From the NCBI GenBank assembly GCA_004348925.1, contig RCMX01000001.1, positions 1-36,512 on the forward strand: 36,512 nucleotides of DNA. The letters run 5' to 3'. Source of the DNA: Actinomycetota bacterium (GTDB lineage Bacteria; Actinomycetota; Coriobacteriia; Anaerosomatales; Anaerosomataceae). Below, piece by piece: positions 24,220 through 33,657 of this stretch (position 1 is its first letter; each line of letters opens with the position of its first letter). The position numbers and the translations under genes were made by a program. Below the pieces are notes generated by a model. It had not been told where the DNA came from. It worked only from the letters and a program-made list of their open reading frames with translations, and made no database searches.

Positions 24220-24386
24220 AGCGCCAGGACTGGCAGCGCAAAGCGCAGCGGAGGCACACACCCCCGCGCCAGTTGACGAGGTGAGGGCTTATCGAAAGAC
24301 TCGGCGGATGGCCCTCCGGCTCTGGAGTCGAAACGACGAAGACAAAGCCCCCGGGTGACCGGGAGACAAAGCGACGTCGATCCAGG
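24220..24386 (+). ncRNA. glmS ribozyme (GlcN6P-responsive self-cleaving leader)
   Basis: The glmS leader contains the conserved glmS ribozyme core in order. A|GCGCC has the expected cleavage between A24220 and G24221. P1 is ACTGGC (24229-24234) with GCCAGT (24268-24273). Then come TTGACGAGG (24273-24281), GAGGGC (24283-24288) with GCCCTC (24311-24316), TTATCGA (24289-24295), TCGGCGG (24301-24307), and a 3' domain with a GTGA-capped hairpin at 24350-24363 and a closing CTGGA/TCCAG pair ending near 24386. GlcN6P would act as cofactor for cleavage, lowering glmS expression. The 3' limit is approximate. Confidence 0.93.
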
Positions 24387-24494
24387 TTCACGCAGACACA
24401 CGCTGGCGCGCCCCGCACGGGGAATCATCGTGCCTGCATTCGCGGCGAATCGCCGCACACACCCTGACCAGCTACCTCGCGAGAGGATGTACCT

Positions 24495-26321
<1,827 letters not shown>

Positions 26322-26339
26322 ATGACAGCGGAGCGCTCG

Positions 26340-26825
26340 ATGATCAACGGCCTTGGCGTCGACATCGTGGAGATCGACCGCATGCGCCTCGCGCTTGCGC
26401 GGCATCCGCGTATGCGCGAGCGGGTCTTCTCGGCTGCGGAACGCGAGTACTGCGACAAGCGCAACAAGCCCGAGATCCACTACGCGATGCGCTTCGCCGC
26501 GAAGGAGGCGGTCTTGAAGGCGCTGGGGACCGGCTTCAGCAGCGGCATCCGCTTCACCGACGTGGAGGTCATGCGCGACGACCGCGGCCGTCCGGTGCCC
26601 AAGCTCTCCGGCCGTGCCGAGGAGGTCGCCCGCGAGGCGGGTGTGATCGAGATGCATCTCTCGCTCTCGTTCACGCACGCGAACGCGGTGGCCTCGGCAG
26701 TGGCGATCACCGACGACATGCGGCCGCGCAAGGACGACTCGGCGCCGACGCAGCGCGAGCAGCTGGCCGCGACGTTCAAGGACGCGCGCGGGCTGCTCGA
26801 CGAGGTTGGGAACGAAGAAGCATAG
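26340..26825 (+). CDS. acpS: holo-[acyl-carrier-protein] synthase
   Basis: AcpS moves phosphopantetheine from CoA to acyl carrier protein. From ATG at 26340 the product is 161 aa and starts INGLGVDIVEIDR, the family start, with metal-binding D8 and the motif RFAAKEAVLKALG with K55-E56. An ATG at 26322, directly after the glmS stop, would add six residues. The core ends near residue 125; the remaining 35 or so residues form a charged, probably helical tail not normal for AcpS. A hairpin follows the stop. Confidence 0.93.
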   Translation: MINGLGVDIVEIDRMRLALARHPRMRERVFSAAEREYCDKRNKPEIHYAMRFAAKEAVLKALGTGFSSGIRFTDVEVMRDDRGRPVPKLSGRAEEVAREAGVIEMHLSLSFTHANAVASAVAITDDMRPRKDDSAPTQREQLAATFKDARGLLDEVGNEEA

Positions 26826-26833
26826 CGAGACCA

Positions 26834-26857
26834 AACGGGCCGCGTGAGCGGCCCGTT
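26834..26857 (+). terminator. perfect stem-loop after acpS
   Basis: AACGGGCCGC (26834-26843) pairs perfectly with GCGGCCCGTT (26848-26857) around a GTGA tetraloop, 9 nt after the acpS stop. Only GCAC follows, so there is no T-run. It may be a weak terminator or an RNA-stability element between acpS and the NAD(P)HX repair gene. Confidence 0.5.
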
Positions 26858-26879
26858 GCACATCCGGGGGAGTGACGGG

Positions 26880-28409
26880 ATGCAGTACGCGCTCGGCGCT
26901 GATGGGATGCGTTCGGCCGAGAAGGCCGCAGTCGACAGCGGCGAAGCGACGCTTGCGGGGCTCATGGCCCGCGCGGGTGCGATGCTTGCCGACGAAGTGG
27001 AGCGGTCGGTGCCGGCGGGCGCGATCGCTGTCGTGACCGGCAAGGGCAACAACGGCGGCGACGGCTGGGTCGCGGCGCGCGTGCTGGCGGCCAGCGGTCG
27101 CGAGGTGCGGGTGCTCGCGCTTGCAGTCCCCGATGCGCTCGCGGGCGAGGCAGCCGCGGCCGCTCAGGCCGCGCTCGAAGCCGGCGTGCGCTGGGAGCCC
27201 GCCGGCGACGCGCTTGCGATGGCGGAGCAGCTCGACGGCGTGGCGGTCATTGTCGACGCGGTCTTCGGCGTGGGATTCTCGGGTGCGGCGCGCGAGCCGT
27301 ACGCCTCGGCGATCGTGGCGATGGACGACGCGGACGCGCCGGTGATCTCGGCGGACGTGCCCTCGGGCGTGGATGCCGGTACGGGCGCGGTCGCGGGACC
27401 CGCCGTGCACGCTGCGGTGACGGTGACGTTCTCGGCGCCGAAGCCGGGGCTGCTGCTGTATCCGGGCGCCGGCTGTGCGGGCGAGATCGTGGTGGCCGAT
27501 ATCGGGTTGCAGCGCGATGTGCTCGACTCGGCAGGCGGTCTGGAGGTCTGGGACCGCGGCGACTACCGCGCGACGCTGCCGGTGCCCTCGCCCGACGCGC
27601 ACAAGGGCCAGCGGGGGAGCGTGCTGCTGGTCGCGGGCTCGCGGCTGTACGCGGGCTCGGCGGTCCTCGCGGCGGCCGGCGCGATGCGCATGGGCGCCGG
27701 CTACGTATTCGCGGCCGTGCCCGCCTCGGTGGCGCCGGTCATGCAGGCAGCGCTGCCGCACGTGATCGCGGTCGGCCTCAAGGAGACCGCCGAGGGGACG
27801 CTCGCGGCGTCGTCTGTGGAGCGCATCATCCGCCTGGCTGCCGAGGTCGACGCCGTCGTTCTCGGCCCGGGGCTTACCACGCATGCCGAGGCGGTGAGCG
27901 TGGTGCGACGCCTCGTGGAGCTGCTGCCGAGCCCGCTCGTGCTGGACGCCGACGGTCTCAACGCGTTCGCCGAGACGGGCCCGGGGCCGATCATGGCGCG
28001 CTCGGCGCCGACGGTCATTACGCCACACCCCGGCGAGCTTGCGCGGCTGCTCGGGGTGAGCACGCCCGAGGTGCAGGCCGATCGTGTCTCGGCAGCGGGG
28101 CGCGTGGCGGGCTGCCGGCTGGCGTGCGTCCTCAAGGGGGCGCGGACGATCGTCTCGGCAGGCGGTCGGACGGTCGTGACGCTTGCGGGCAACCCGGGCA
28201 TGGCGACCGCTGGCAGCGGCGATGTGCTCGCGGGGATGATCGGCACGCTTCTCGCGCAGGGGCTCGACTCGCTCGAGGCGGGTGCGCTCGGCGCGTTCGT
28301 GCATTCGCGGGCGGGCGATCTGGCCGCCGAGGAGCTCACCGAGATATGTCTGACCGCGAAGGACCTGCCCGCGTATGTGCCCGCAGCGGTCAGGGAGATT
28401 CTCGGCTAG
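26880..28409 (+). CDS. nnr: bifunctional NAD(P)HX epimerase / ADP-dependent dehydratase
   Basis: This enzyme repairs hydrated NADH and NADPH. The product is 509 aa from ATG at 26880, which lies 7 nt after GGGGGAG. The N-terminal epimerase domain carries GKGNNGGDG (residues 54-62), DAVFGVGFSG and DVPSGVDAGTG. The C-terminal dehydratase, ribokinase-like, has LLVAGSRLYAGSAVLAAAGA, DADGLNAF (near 357), TPHPGELARLLG and AGSGDVLAGM (near 443). Position between acpS and alr matches other Actinobacteria. An upstream GTG at 26844 lies inside the hairpin and is unlikely. Confidence 0.95.
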   Translation: MQYALGADGMRSAEKAAVDSGEATLAGLMARAGAMLADEVERSVPAGAIAVVTGKGNNGGDGWVAARVLAASGREVRVLALAVPDALAGEAAAAAQAALEAGVRWEPAGDALAMAEQLDGVAVIVDAVFGVGFSGAAREPYASAIVAMDDADAPVISADVPSGVDAGTGAVAGPAVHAAVTVTFSAPKPGLLLYPGAGCAGEIVVADIGLQRDVLDSAGGLEVWDRGDYRATLPVPSPDAHKGQRGSVLLVAGSRLYAGSAVLAAAGAMRMGAGYVFAAVPASVAPVMQAALPHVIAVGLKETAEGTLAASSVERIIRLAAEVDAVVLGPGLTTHAEAVSVVRRLVELLPSPLVLDADGLNAFAETGPGPIMARSAPTVITPHPGELARLLGVSTPEVQADRVSAAGRVAGCRLACVLKGARTIVSAGGRTVVTLAGNPGMATAGSGDVLAGMIGTLLAQGLDSLEAGALGAFVHSRAGDLAAEELTEICLTAKDLPAYVPAAVREILG

Positions 28410-28488
28410 CGCAGGTCACAGCTTCCTCGGGTAGAATCCTCATGTGAAGAAACTCCGGCCACGCGCCGGTCGACGCTTTGGAGGAACC

Positions 28489-28947
28489 ATGGGACGCACT
28501 GCTCGCGACATCATGACCCCGAATCCACTCACGGTTGCCCGCGACCTCACGGTGACCGACGCCGCGAAGCTCATGGTCGAGCATCGCGTAGGCGCACTTC
28601 CCGTGCTCGACGGCGAGAAGCTTGTGGGAATCGTGACCGAGGGCGACCTCATCATGCAGGACGTCCGCATCGAGTTCCCCACGTACATCCACCTGCTTGA
28701 CGGCTTTATCATGTATCCGCCGTCGACGGCGCGCTTCGAGAGCGAGCTCAAGAAGGCTGTTGGCGCGACGGTCGAGGACGTCATGACCTCCGAACCGGTC
28801 ACCGTGCAGGCCGACACCACGGTCGAGGACTTGGCGACGCTCATGGTCGAGCGCGAGGTGAGCCGCGTGCCGGTGCTCGAGGGCGACAAGCTCGTGGGTA
28901 TCGTGAGCAAGTCGGACATCGTTCGCTCGCTGGTCGCGGGAGAGTAG
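28489..28947 (+). CDS. tandem CBS-domain protein
   Basis: The 152-aa product is made of two CBS domains, at about residues 7-62 (ARDIMTPNPLTVARDLTVTD, then GIVTEGDLI) and 95-150 (VEDVMTSEPVTVQADTT, then GIVSKSDIVRSL), separated by a linker with YIHLLDGFIMYPP. CBS pairs usually bind adenosine nucleotides and act as sensors. No catalytic domain is attached, so the target is unknown. ATG at 28489 has GGAGGA 3-4 nt upstream; GTG at 28444 would add 15 basic residues. A TAGAAT at 28432-28437 could be a -10 element. Confidence 0.88.
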   Translation: MGRTARDIMTPNPLTVARDLTVTDAAKLMVEHRVGALPVLDGEKLVGIVTEGDLIMQDVRIEFPTYIHLLDGFIMYPPSTARFESELKKAVGATVEDVMTSEPVTVQADTTVEDLATLMVEREVSRVPVLEGDKLVGIVSKSDIVRSLVAGE

Positions 28948-28950
28948 CAC

Positions 28951-30069
28951 ATGACGTATCGGCGCTCCGCGTGGGTGGAGATCGACGCCGCCGCGATCAC
29001 ACGCAACGTCCGCGCGCTCAAGGCGCTGACGCGGCCGGGCACCCGGTTCATGGCGGTCGTGAAGGCTGACGGCTACGGCCACGGTTCGCTTGTGACGGCG
29101 CAGGCCGCGCTTACCGGCGGCGCGGATCGCCTCGGCGTTGCCACGCTCGAAGAGGCCGCCGCATTGCGCGAGGGGGGCGTCTCGGCTCCACTCCATATCC
29201 TGAGCGAGCCGCCGGTCTCGGGCGTTGGACTCGTGATCGAGCTTGGCGTGATCCCCGCGCTCTACTCCCGCGAGTTCGCCGTCGCGCTCAGCCGGGCGGC
29301 TACGCTTGCAGATGTGACGGTACGCTACCACCTCAAGGTCGACTCGGGCATGAACCGCATCGGCGTTCGTGCCGAGGAGGCCCACGACATGGTCGCGTGG
29401 CTCAAGGGCCTGCCTGGCATCGAGATGGAGGGCGTCTTCACACACTTCGCCACCGCTGATGCTCCAGGCGACTGGGAGTTCGACGGTCAGGTCGACCGGT
29501 TCCGTCGCGCGATCGACAGAATGCGCTCCGAGAAGGTGCTGCCTTCGATGGTGCACGCGGCCAACAGCGCTGCGACGATCCTTCATCCCGAGACGCATTA
29601 CGACATGGTGCGCTGCGGCATCGCCATCTACGGACTCCATCCGGCACCCTCCACGTATGGGAAGATCGAGCTTGCACCGGCGATGTCGGTGAAGGCGCGC
29701 GTCAGCCTCGTGAAGCGCATCGGGCTGGGCGACGGCGTGTCGTACGGGTTCACGTACCACGCTGGCGGGCCAACGACCATCGCCACGGTGCCCATGGGGT
29801 ATGCCGACGGCGTCCACCGCGTTCTCTCGAACCGCATGGAGGTCCTCATCCGCGGTGTCCGGTGCCGTCAGGTCGGGCGCGTGTGCATGGACCAGATGAT
29901 GATCGAGGTCCCGGATCGCCTCGGCGTGACCGTCGGCGACGAGGTCGTTCTCGTCGGCGAACAGGGTGCCGAGCGCATCGTGATGGACGAACTCGCTGAG
30001 CACGCGGGGACCATCAACTACGAACTCGCATGCGGGTTCGCGCTGCGGATGGGCCGCTTGCAGGTCTAG
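28951..30069 (+). CDS. alr: alanine racemase
   Basis: Alr makes D-alanine for peptidoglycan using PLP. The 372-aa product has the PLP lysine K38 in MAVVKADGYGHG, the substrate-binding KVDSGMNRIGV segment, HAANSAATI, the GVSYGFTY region with the catalytic tyrosine area, and VCMDQMMIEV. ATG at 28951 lies 4 nt after the CBS gene stop. A 239-nt spacer with hairpins follows, separating it from the ATPase operon. Confidence 0.96.
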   Translation: MTYRRSAWVEIDAAAITRNVRALKALTRPGTRFMAVVKADGYGHGSLVTAQAALTGGADRLGVATLEEAAALREGGVSAPLHILSEPPVSGVGLVIELGVIPALYSREFAVALSRAATLADVTVRYHLKVDSGMNRIGVRAEEAHDMVAWLKGLPGIEMEGVFTHFATADAPGDWEFDGQVDRFRRAIDRMRSEKVLPSMVHAANSAATILHPETHYDMVRCGIAIYGLHPAPSTYGKIELAPAMSVKARVSLVKRIGLGDGVSYGFTYHAGGPTTIATVPMGYADGVHRVLSNRMEVLIRGVRCRQVGRVCMDQMMIEVPDRLGVTVGDEVVLVGEQGAERIVMDELAEHAGTINYELACGFALRMGRLQV

Positions 30070-30308
30070 GCGCTCACGCCGCCTGCGCGCCGCCGCACAC
30101 TCCTTCCACAAAAATCAGGTTTCCTTGCAGGAAACACCTTCGCTCACGGCGAAAACTCCCACTGACACCGGGATGAAGTCGCCGGGTGTCGTTGGTTCGC
30201 GCAAACGGACCGGATCGGCACGCGGGTGTCGGTCGGTAGCGGTTCTGTATCCAGTCCGGAACTGCGTCCGGATCGGACCTGCAAGAGCACCGGATGAAGG
30301 AGTGATCC
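30070..30308 (+). other. alr to V-ATPase spacer with stem-loops
   Basis: This gap has no convincing gene. GTTTCC (30119-30124) pairs with GGAAAC (30130-30135) around TTGCA, next to a short A-rich stretch. A second, longer inverted repeat uses GACACC and GGTGTC about 25 nt apart near 30164-30200, and GTCCG/CGGAC closes a small hairpin near 30270. No clear promoter pair was found, though a promoter for the ATPase operon must lie here or upstream. Confidence 0.4.
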
Positions 30309-30677
30309 ATGGACGAGAAGGTTCTGGAGGAGATTCGATTCCATCAGGACGTCGTCAACAAGGACGCCAACTCGCCTCTGTATCAGATTCGCGAGAAGGA
30401 GATGGAGATCTCCGGGCGCGTCCTTGCTGCGAAGACCCAGTCCGAGAAGATCGTCAGCGACGCCCGCAAAGCGGCGACCGACATCCTGCGTACCGCCGAG
30501 GCGGACGCGGACAAGGCCGCCAAGAAGCACGCCGAGGTCGCGATCACCAGTGCGGAGAGCGAGGCGGCTACACTGCGCGAGCAGATCACGGTCGACGCCG
30601 ACGCTCTTAAGAGTCAGTTGGATAAGCGCCACTCCGAAGCCGTGGATGCCGTTGTATCCATGGTCACGTCGGTCTGA
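30309..30677 (+). CDS. V/A-type ATPase stalk subunit H (G-like)
   Basis: This is a 122-aa, almost wholly helical, charged protein with heptad-like Ala, Glu and Lys repeats (VLAAKTQSEKIVSDARKAATDILRTAEADADKAAKKHAEVAIT). That fits the peripheral-stalk subunit that pairs with subunit E as a coiled coil. Position at the start of the operon, just before subunit I, agrees. ATG at 30309 follows GAAGGAGTG. Sequence in this family is weakly conserved, so the name rests on size, coiled coil and context. Confidence 0.82.
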   Translation: MDEKVLEEIRFHQDVVNKDANSPLYQIREKEMEISGRVLAAKTQSEKIVSDARKAATDILRTAEADADKAAKKHAEVAITSAESEAATLREQITVDADALKSQLDKRHSEAVDAVVSMVTSV

Positions 30678-30731
30678 CGCTCTTCCTGTACGTACGTACC
30701 GTTACCCGTACCAAGGGGGGAGGGTTCAGGC

Positions 30732-32699
30732 ATGTTGGTCCCAATGGCCAAGGTCGAACTGATCGGGCCGAAGAACCGCTTCTATGATGTCGTGAGCTTG
30801 CTTCACGATATCGGGACGCTGCACATCGAAGACCTCTCGAAGAAGATCAACAAAGGCGAGATCCCACTCGACCAGATGTCAGTCGTTGAGGGCCAGGCAG
30901 CCGAAAAGGAGCGCATGGAAGATCTTCTCCTGCGCCTCCGCTCGATCGTGAAGGCCCTGAGCCTTCCTGCTGAGACCATCGACGAGGTCGAACGCGAGAA
31001 GCAGTACCTTCAGCTGTGGAGCATGGACGCCCGCGAGCTCGCGCAAGAGGTGACCGAGGTCATCGAGCAGGTCGAGGATCGCACCTCCAGCCTCGCACAG
31101 GCACAGTCCACCATGGAAGCGGAACTTGCGCTTCTGGCTCGCTACGAGCCGATCCTCCACAAGATCCAGCCGCTTGCCAAGCAGATCGTCACGACCGGGA
31201 CGTACGACTCGGTCGCATTGCTCGTCGAGCGCCGCTACAAGGGTGCGCTTGAGGAGCTCAAGAAGGAGCTCGACGAGATCACGAAGAGCCAGTGCGAGAT
31301 CGTCTCCACAGACGTTGATGAAGAGACGACCGCCGTGATCGTGGTCTTTGCACGCAAGTACTCCGATGGCGTTCATAAGTTCCTCGCCATGGAGAACGTG
31401 AACCAGATCCGCCTTCCCTCCGAATTCCAGGATATGCCGTTCGACGTGGCATATGACCATATCAAGGAGCGTCGCGCGAGCCTGCCGAAGCGCCTTGAGG
31501 AAGTCCGGACCGAACTGCACGACATGTCGGTCAAGTGGTACGTGAAGCTCTCCACGATCCGCGATGTCCTCTCGGACAAGGTCGAGGAGATCAGTGCGAT
31601 TCCGAAGTTCGGTCAGACCGAGTACGCGTTCGTCATCACCGGCTGGCTCCCCGTGGAGCATGTGAAGCCGCTGCGTCGGGCTGTCGTCGAGCGCTTCGGA
31701 ACCGACGTCATCATCAACCAGCTCGAGATCGATGAGCACGAGTTCGAAGAGACGCCGGTCGCGCTCAACAACCCCAAGTGGGTTCAGCCGTCCGAGTGGG
31801 TCATGGGTTTCCTGATGGGTGGCAAGCCGCAGTACGGCACGATCGACCCGTCGCTCGTGTGGGCTCTGAGCTTCCCGCTCATCTTCGGCATGATCGTTGG
31901 CGATATCGGCTACGGCGCCATCATGCTCGGGATCATCCTGTGGATGCGCTTCAAGTTCAAGGACAACAAGGGCGTCCAGATGGCTACCGGTCTCATGGGG
32001 CCGGCCGCCACCGCAGCGATCATCTTCGGCTTCTTCTACGGTGAGTTCTTCGGCGGCATCCTGTGGGAAGCGGGCGTCATCCGAGAGATTCCGCTGTTCG
32101 GGGACTTCGTATTGCCATACAACCGAGAAGCGAGCGTACTCCCGCTCATGGCGATGGCCCTCGGACTCGGCGTGATACAGATGATGTTCGGACTCATTCT
32201 GGGTGTCGTGAACGCAGTCAGGACGAAGCATCTGAAGCACGCGTGGGTGAAGGGCGGACTTGCCGGTCTCTTCCTGGGTGGCATCGTGTTCGCCGTTGCA
32301 GCCTACTTGCTGAGCGGCGTCGCGCAGCCGATGGTGCAGATCGCCGGCGCTGTCATCTTGGTCGTCTCTGTGTATGCGGTGCTCCGGTACGGCGGCTTCA
32401 TGGGCGTCATCGAGACGCTCGAACTCGTCTCCAACACCGCAAGCTACATCCGTATCATGGCCGTCGGCCTGTCCGACGCCATCTTCGCAAGCGCCATCAA
32501 CAAGATGGCCGAGAGCATGCCGTTGATCGTCGGCATCATCGTGGCGGTGCTGTTCCATGCGTTGCACCTGGCGCTGGCAGCGTTCACGCCCACCATTCAT
32601 GCACTACGTCTCAACTTCTACGAACTCGGTCAGAAGTACTACGAGACGAGCAAGTCAGAGTATGAGCCGTTCCACAAAACCGGAGGTGAAGAGAGCTAA
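30732..32699 (+). CDS. atpI: V/A-type ATPase subunit I
   Basis: This is the membrane stator subunit that forms the ion half-channels. The 655-aa product has a cytoplasmic N-terminal half (about 1-340, with coiled-coil regions) and a C-terminal half with about eight membrane segments. The latter carries GMIVGDIGYGAIMLG, FGFFYGEFFGG and the late helix VSNTASYIRIMAVGLSDAIFAS with the essential arginine. ATG at 30732 is 8 nt after GGAGGG; ATG at 30744 would drop four residues. Its stop overlaps subunit K by one base. Confidence 0.96.
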   Translation: MLVPMAKVELIGPKNRFYDVVSLLHDIGTLHIEDLSKKINKGEIPLDQMSVVEGQAAEKERMEDLLLRLRSIVKALSLPAETIDEVEREKQYLQLWSMDARELAQEVTEVIEQVEDRTSSLAQAQSTMEAELALLARYEPILHKIQPLAKQIVTTGTYDSVALLVERRYKGALEELKKELDEITKSQCEIVSTDVDEETTAVIVVFARKYSDGVHKFLAMENVNQIRLPSEFQDMPFDVAYDHIKERRASLPKRLEEVRTELHDMSVKWYVKLSTIRDVLSDKVEEISAIPKFGQTEYAFVITGWLPVEHVKPLRRAVVERFGTDVIINQLEIDEHEFEETPVALNNPKWVQPSEWVMGFLMGGKPQYGTIDPSLVWALSFPLIFGMIVGDIGYGAIMLGIILWMRFKFKDNKGVQMATGLMGPAATAAIIFGFFYGEFFGGILWEAGVIREIPLFGDFVLPYNREASVLPLMAMALGLGVIQMMFGLILGVVNAVRTKHLKHAWVKGGLAGLFLGGIVFAVAAYLLSGVAQPMVQIAGAVILVVSVYAVLRYGGFMGVIETLELVSNTASYIRIMAVGLSDAIFASAINKMAESMPLIVGIIVAVLFHALHLALAAFTPTIHALRLNFYELGQKYYETSKSEYEPFHKTGGEES

Positions 32700-33025
32700 T
32701 GATCGACAACAAGCTCGCAAGGAAGGTATTCGGTAGCGCTTTCGTAGCTACCATGGTCGTCCCGGCCATGGCATTCGCACAGGCAGCAGAAGGTGCTGCA
32801 CCTGTGGACTATCGGGTGGGCGTTGCCAAGGCGATCGCGGCCGGCGCGTCCATGAGCGTTTCCGCTCTGGCTGCTGGTTATGCCCAGGCAAAGATCGGTT
32901 CGGCCGGTGCCGGTACGCTCGCAGAGCGCCCTGAAGTCGCGACGAACATCATCGTTCTGCAGGCACTCCCTGAGATCATCGCGCTTCTCGGCTTTGTTAT
33001 CGCGTTCATGATCGGTACCGCGTAG
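32699..33025 (+). CDS. atpK: V/A-type ATPase rotor ring subunit K
   Basis: This 108-aa proteolipid forms the rotor ring. Residues 1-30 look like a signal peptide or leader (basic start, hydrophobic core, AMAFAQA). Two membrane helices follow (about 43-70 and 83-106). E92 in LPEIIALLGFVIAFM is the ion-carrying carboxylate, and Q63 in GYAQAKIG matches the glutamine near the site in sodium-pumping rings. The threonine after the glutamate is isoleucine here. ATG overlaps the atpI stop. Confidence 0.94.
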   Translation: MIDNKLARKVFGSAFVATMVVPAMAFAQAAEGAAPVDYRVGVAKAIAAGASMSVSALAAGYAQAKIGSAGAGTLAERPEVATNIIVLQALPEIIALLGFVIAFMIGTA

Positions 33026-33078
33026 TTCTGACGACGGAAGCACGTCCGACGCGCAACAAACGCGGGGAAGGATCGGTC

Positions 33079-33657
33079 ATGGCGATAGAGGACATCTTCC
33101 GAGCTTTGGAAGAACAGGCTGACGCGGAGTGCAGCGAGATCCTCAGGGTGGCGGAGGCGCAGGCTGCCTCCATCAAGGAGGAGGCCCGCCGAGAGGCGGA
33201 CCGCATCAAAGCACAGAAGCTCGCCGCCGTTGAGGAAGTCGTGAAGGCGAAGGCGGGCAAGACGCTCAACGCCGCGAGGCTTGAGAACAAGAAGGCGCTT
33301 GCCGCCGTACGCGACCGTGCTGTCGACGGTGTCTTCGACGACGCACTGGCCAAGCTCGGCAAGCTTCGCGGCACGGGAGAGTACGAGAAGGTCTTCGCAG
33401 CGCTTGCTGCTGAGGCTTTGACCGGCATGACCGGCGAATGCGAGGTCCTCGTGGATCCCGCCGACGTCGCATTGGCCGAGAAGGTCGTTGCATCGCTGAA
33501 CGCGGGCTGCACGGTGAAAGCGGGAGCGCCGCTAGCCGGCGGACTCGTGGCGACCATGCACGGCGGCAGGATCACCCGCCGCAACACGTTCGAGTCGAGA
33601 CTCGCGAAGGTACGCACGCTCGCGCAGGCTCGCGTGGCGGAGATCCTGGGCCGATGA
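33079..33657 (+). CDS. atpE: V/A-type ATPase stalk subunit E
   Basis: The 192-aa product is a peripheral-stalk subunit with a long N-terminal helix (about 5-95, rich in Ala, Glu, Lys and Arg) and a C-terminal globular part with GLVATMHGGRITRRNTFESRL, the family ending pattern. It should pair with subunit H as a stator. ATG at 33079 follows GGGGAAGG. It shares an ATGA overlap with atpC. Confidence 0.93.
   Translation: MAIEDIFRALEEQADAECSEILRVAEAQAASIKEEARREADRIKAQKLAAVEEVVKAKAGKTLNAARLENKKALAAVRDRAVDGVFDDALAKLGKLRGTGEYEKVFAALAAEALTGMTGECEVLVDPADVALAEKVVASLNAGCTVKAGAPLAGGLVATMHGGRITRRNTFESRLAKVRTLAQARVAEILGR

Noticed and set aside
24082-24494. Small reading frames in the glmS leader
   Set aside because: The region is explained by the promoter and ribozyme; frames on both strands lack binding sites and family motifs.
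30125-30610. 161-codon + frame across the alr to ATPase spacer
   Set aside because: It uses a TTG start without a binding site and its second half is simply another frame of the subunit H gene.
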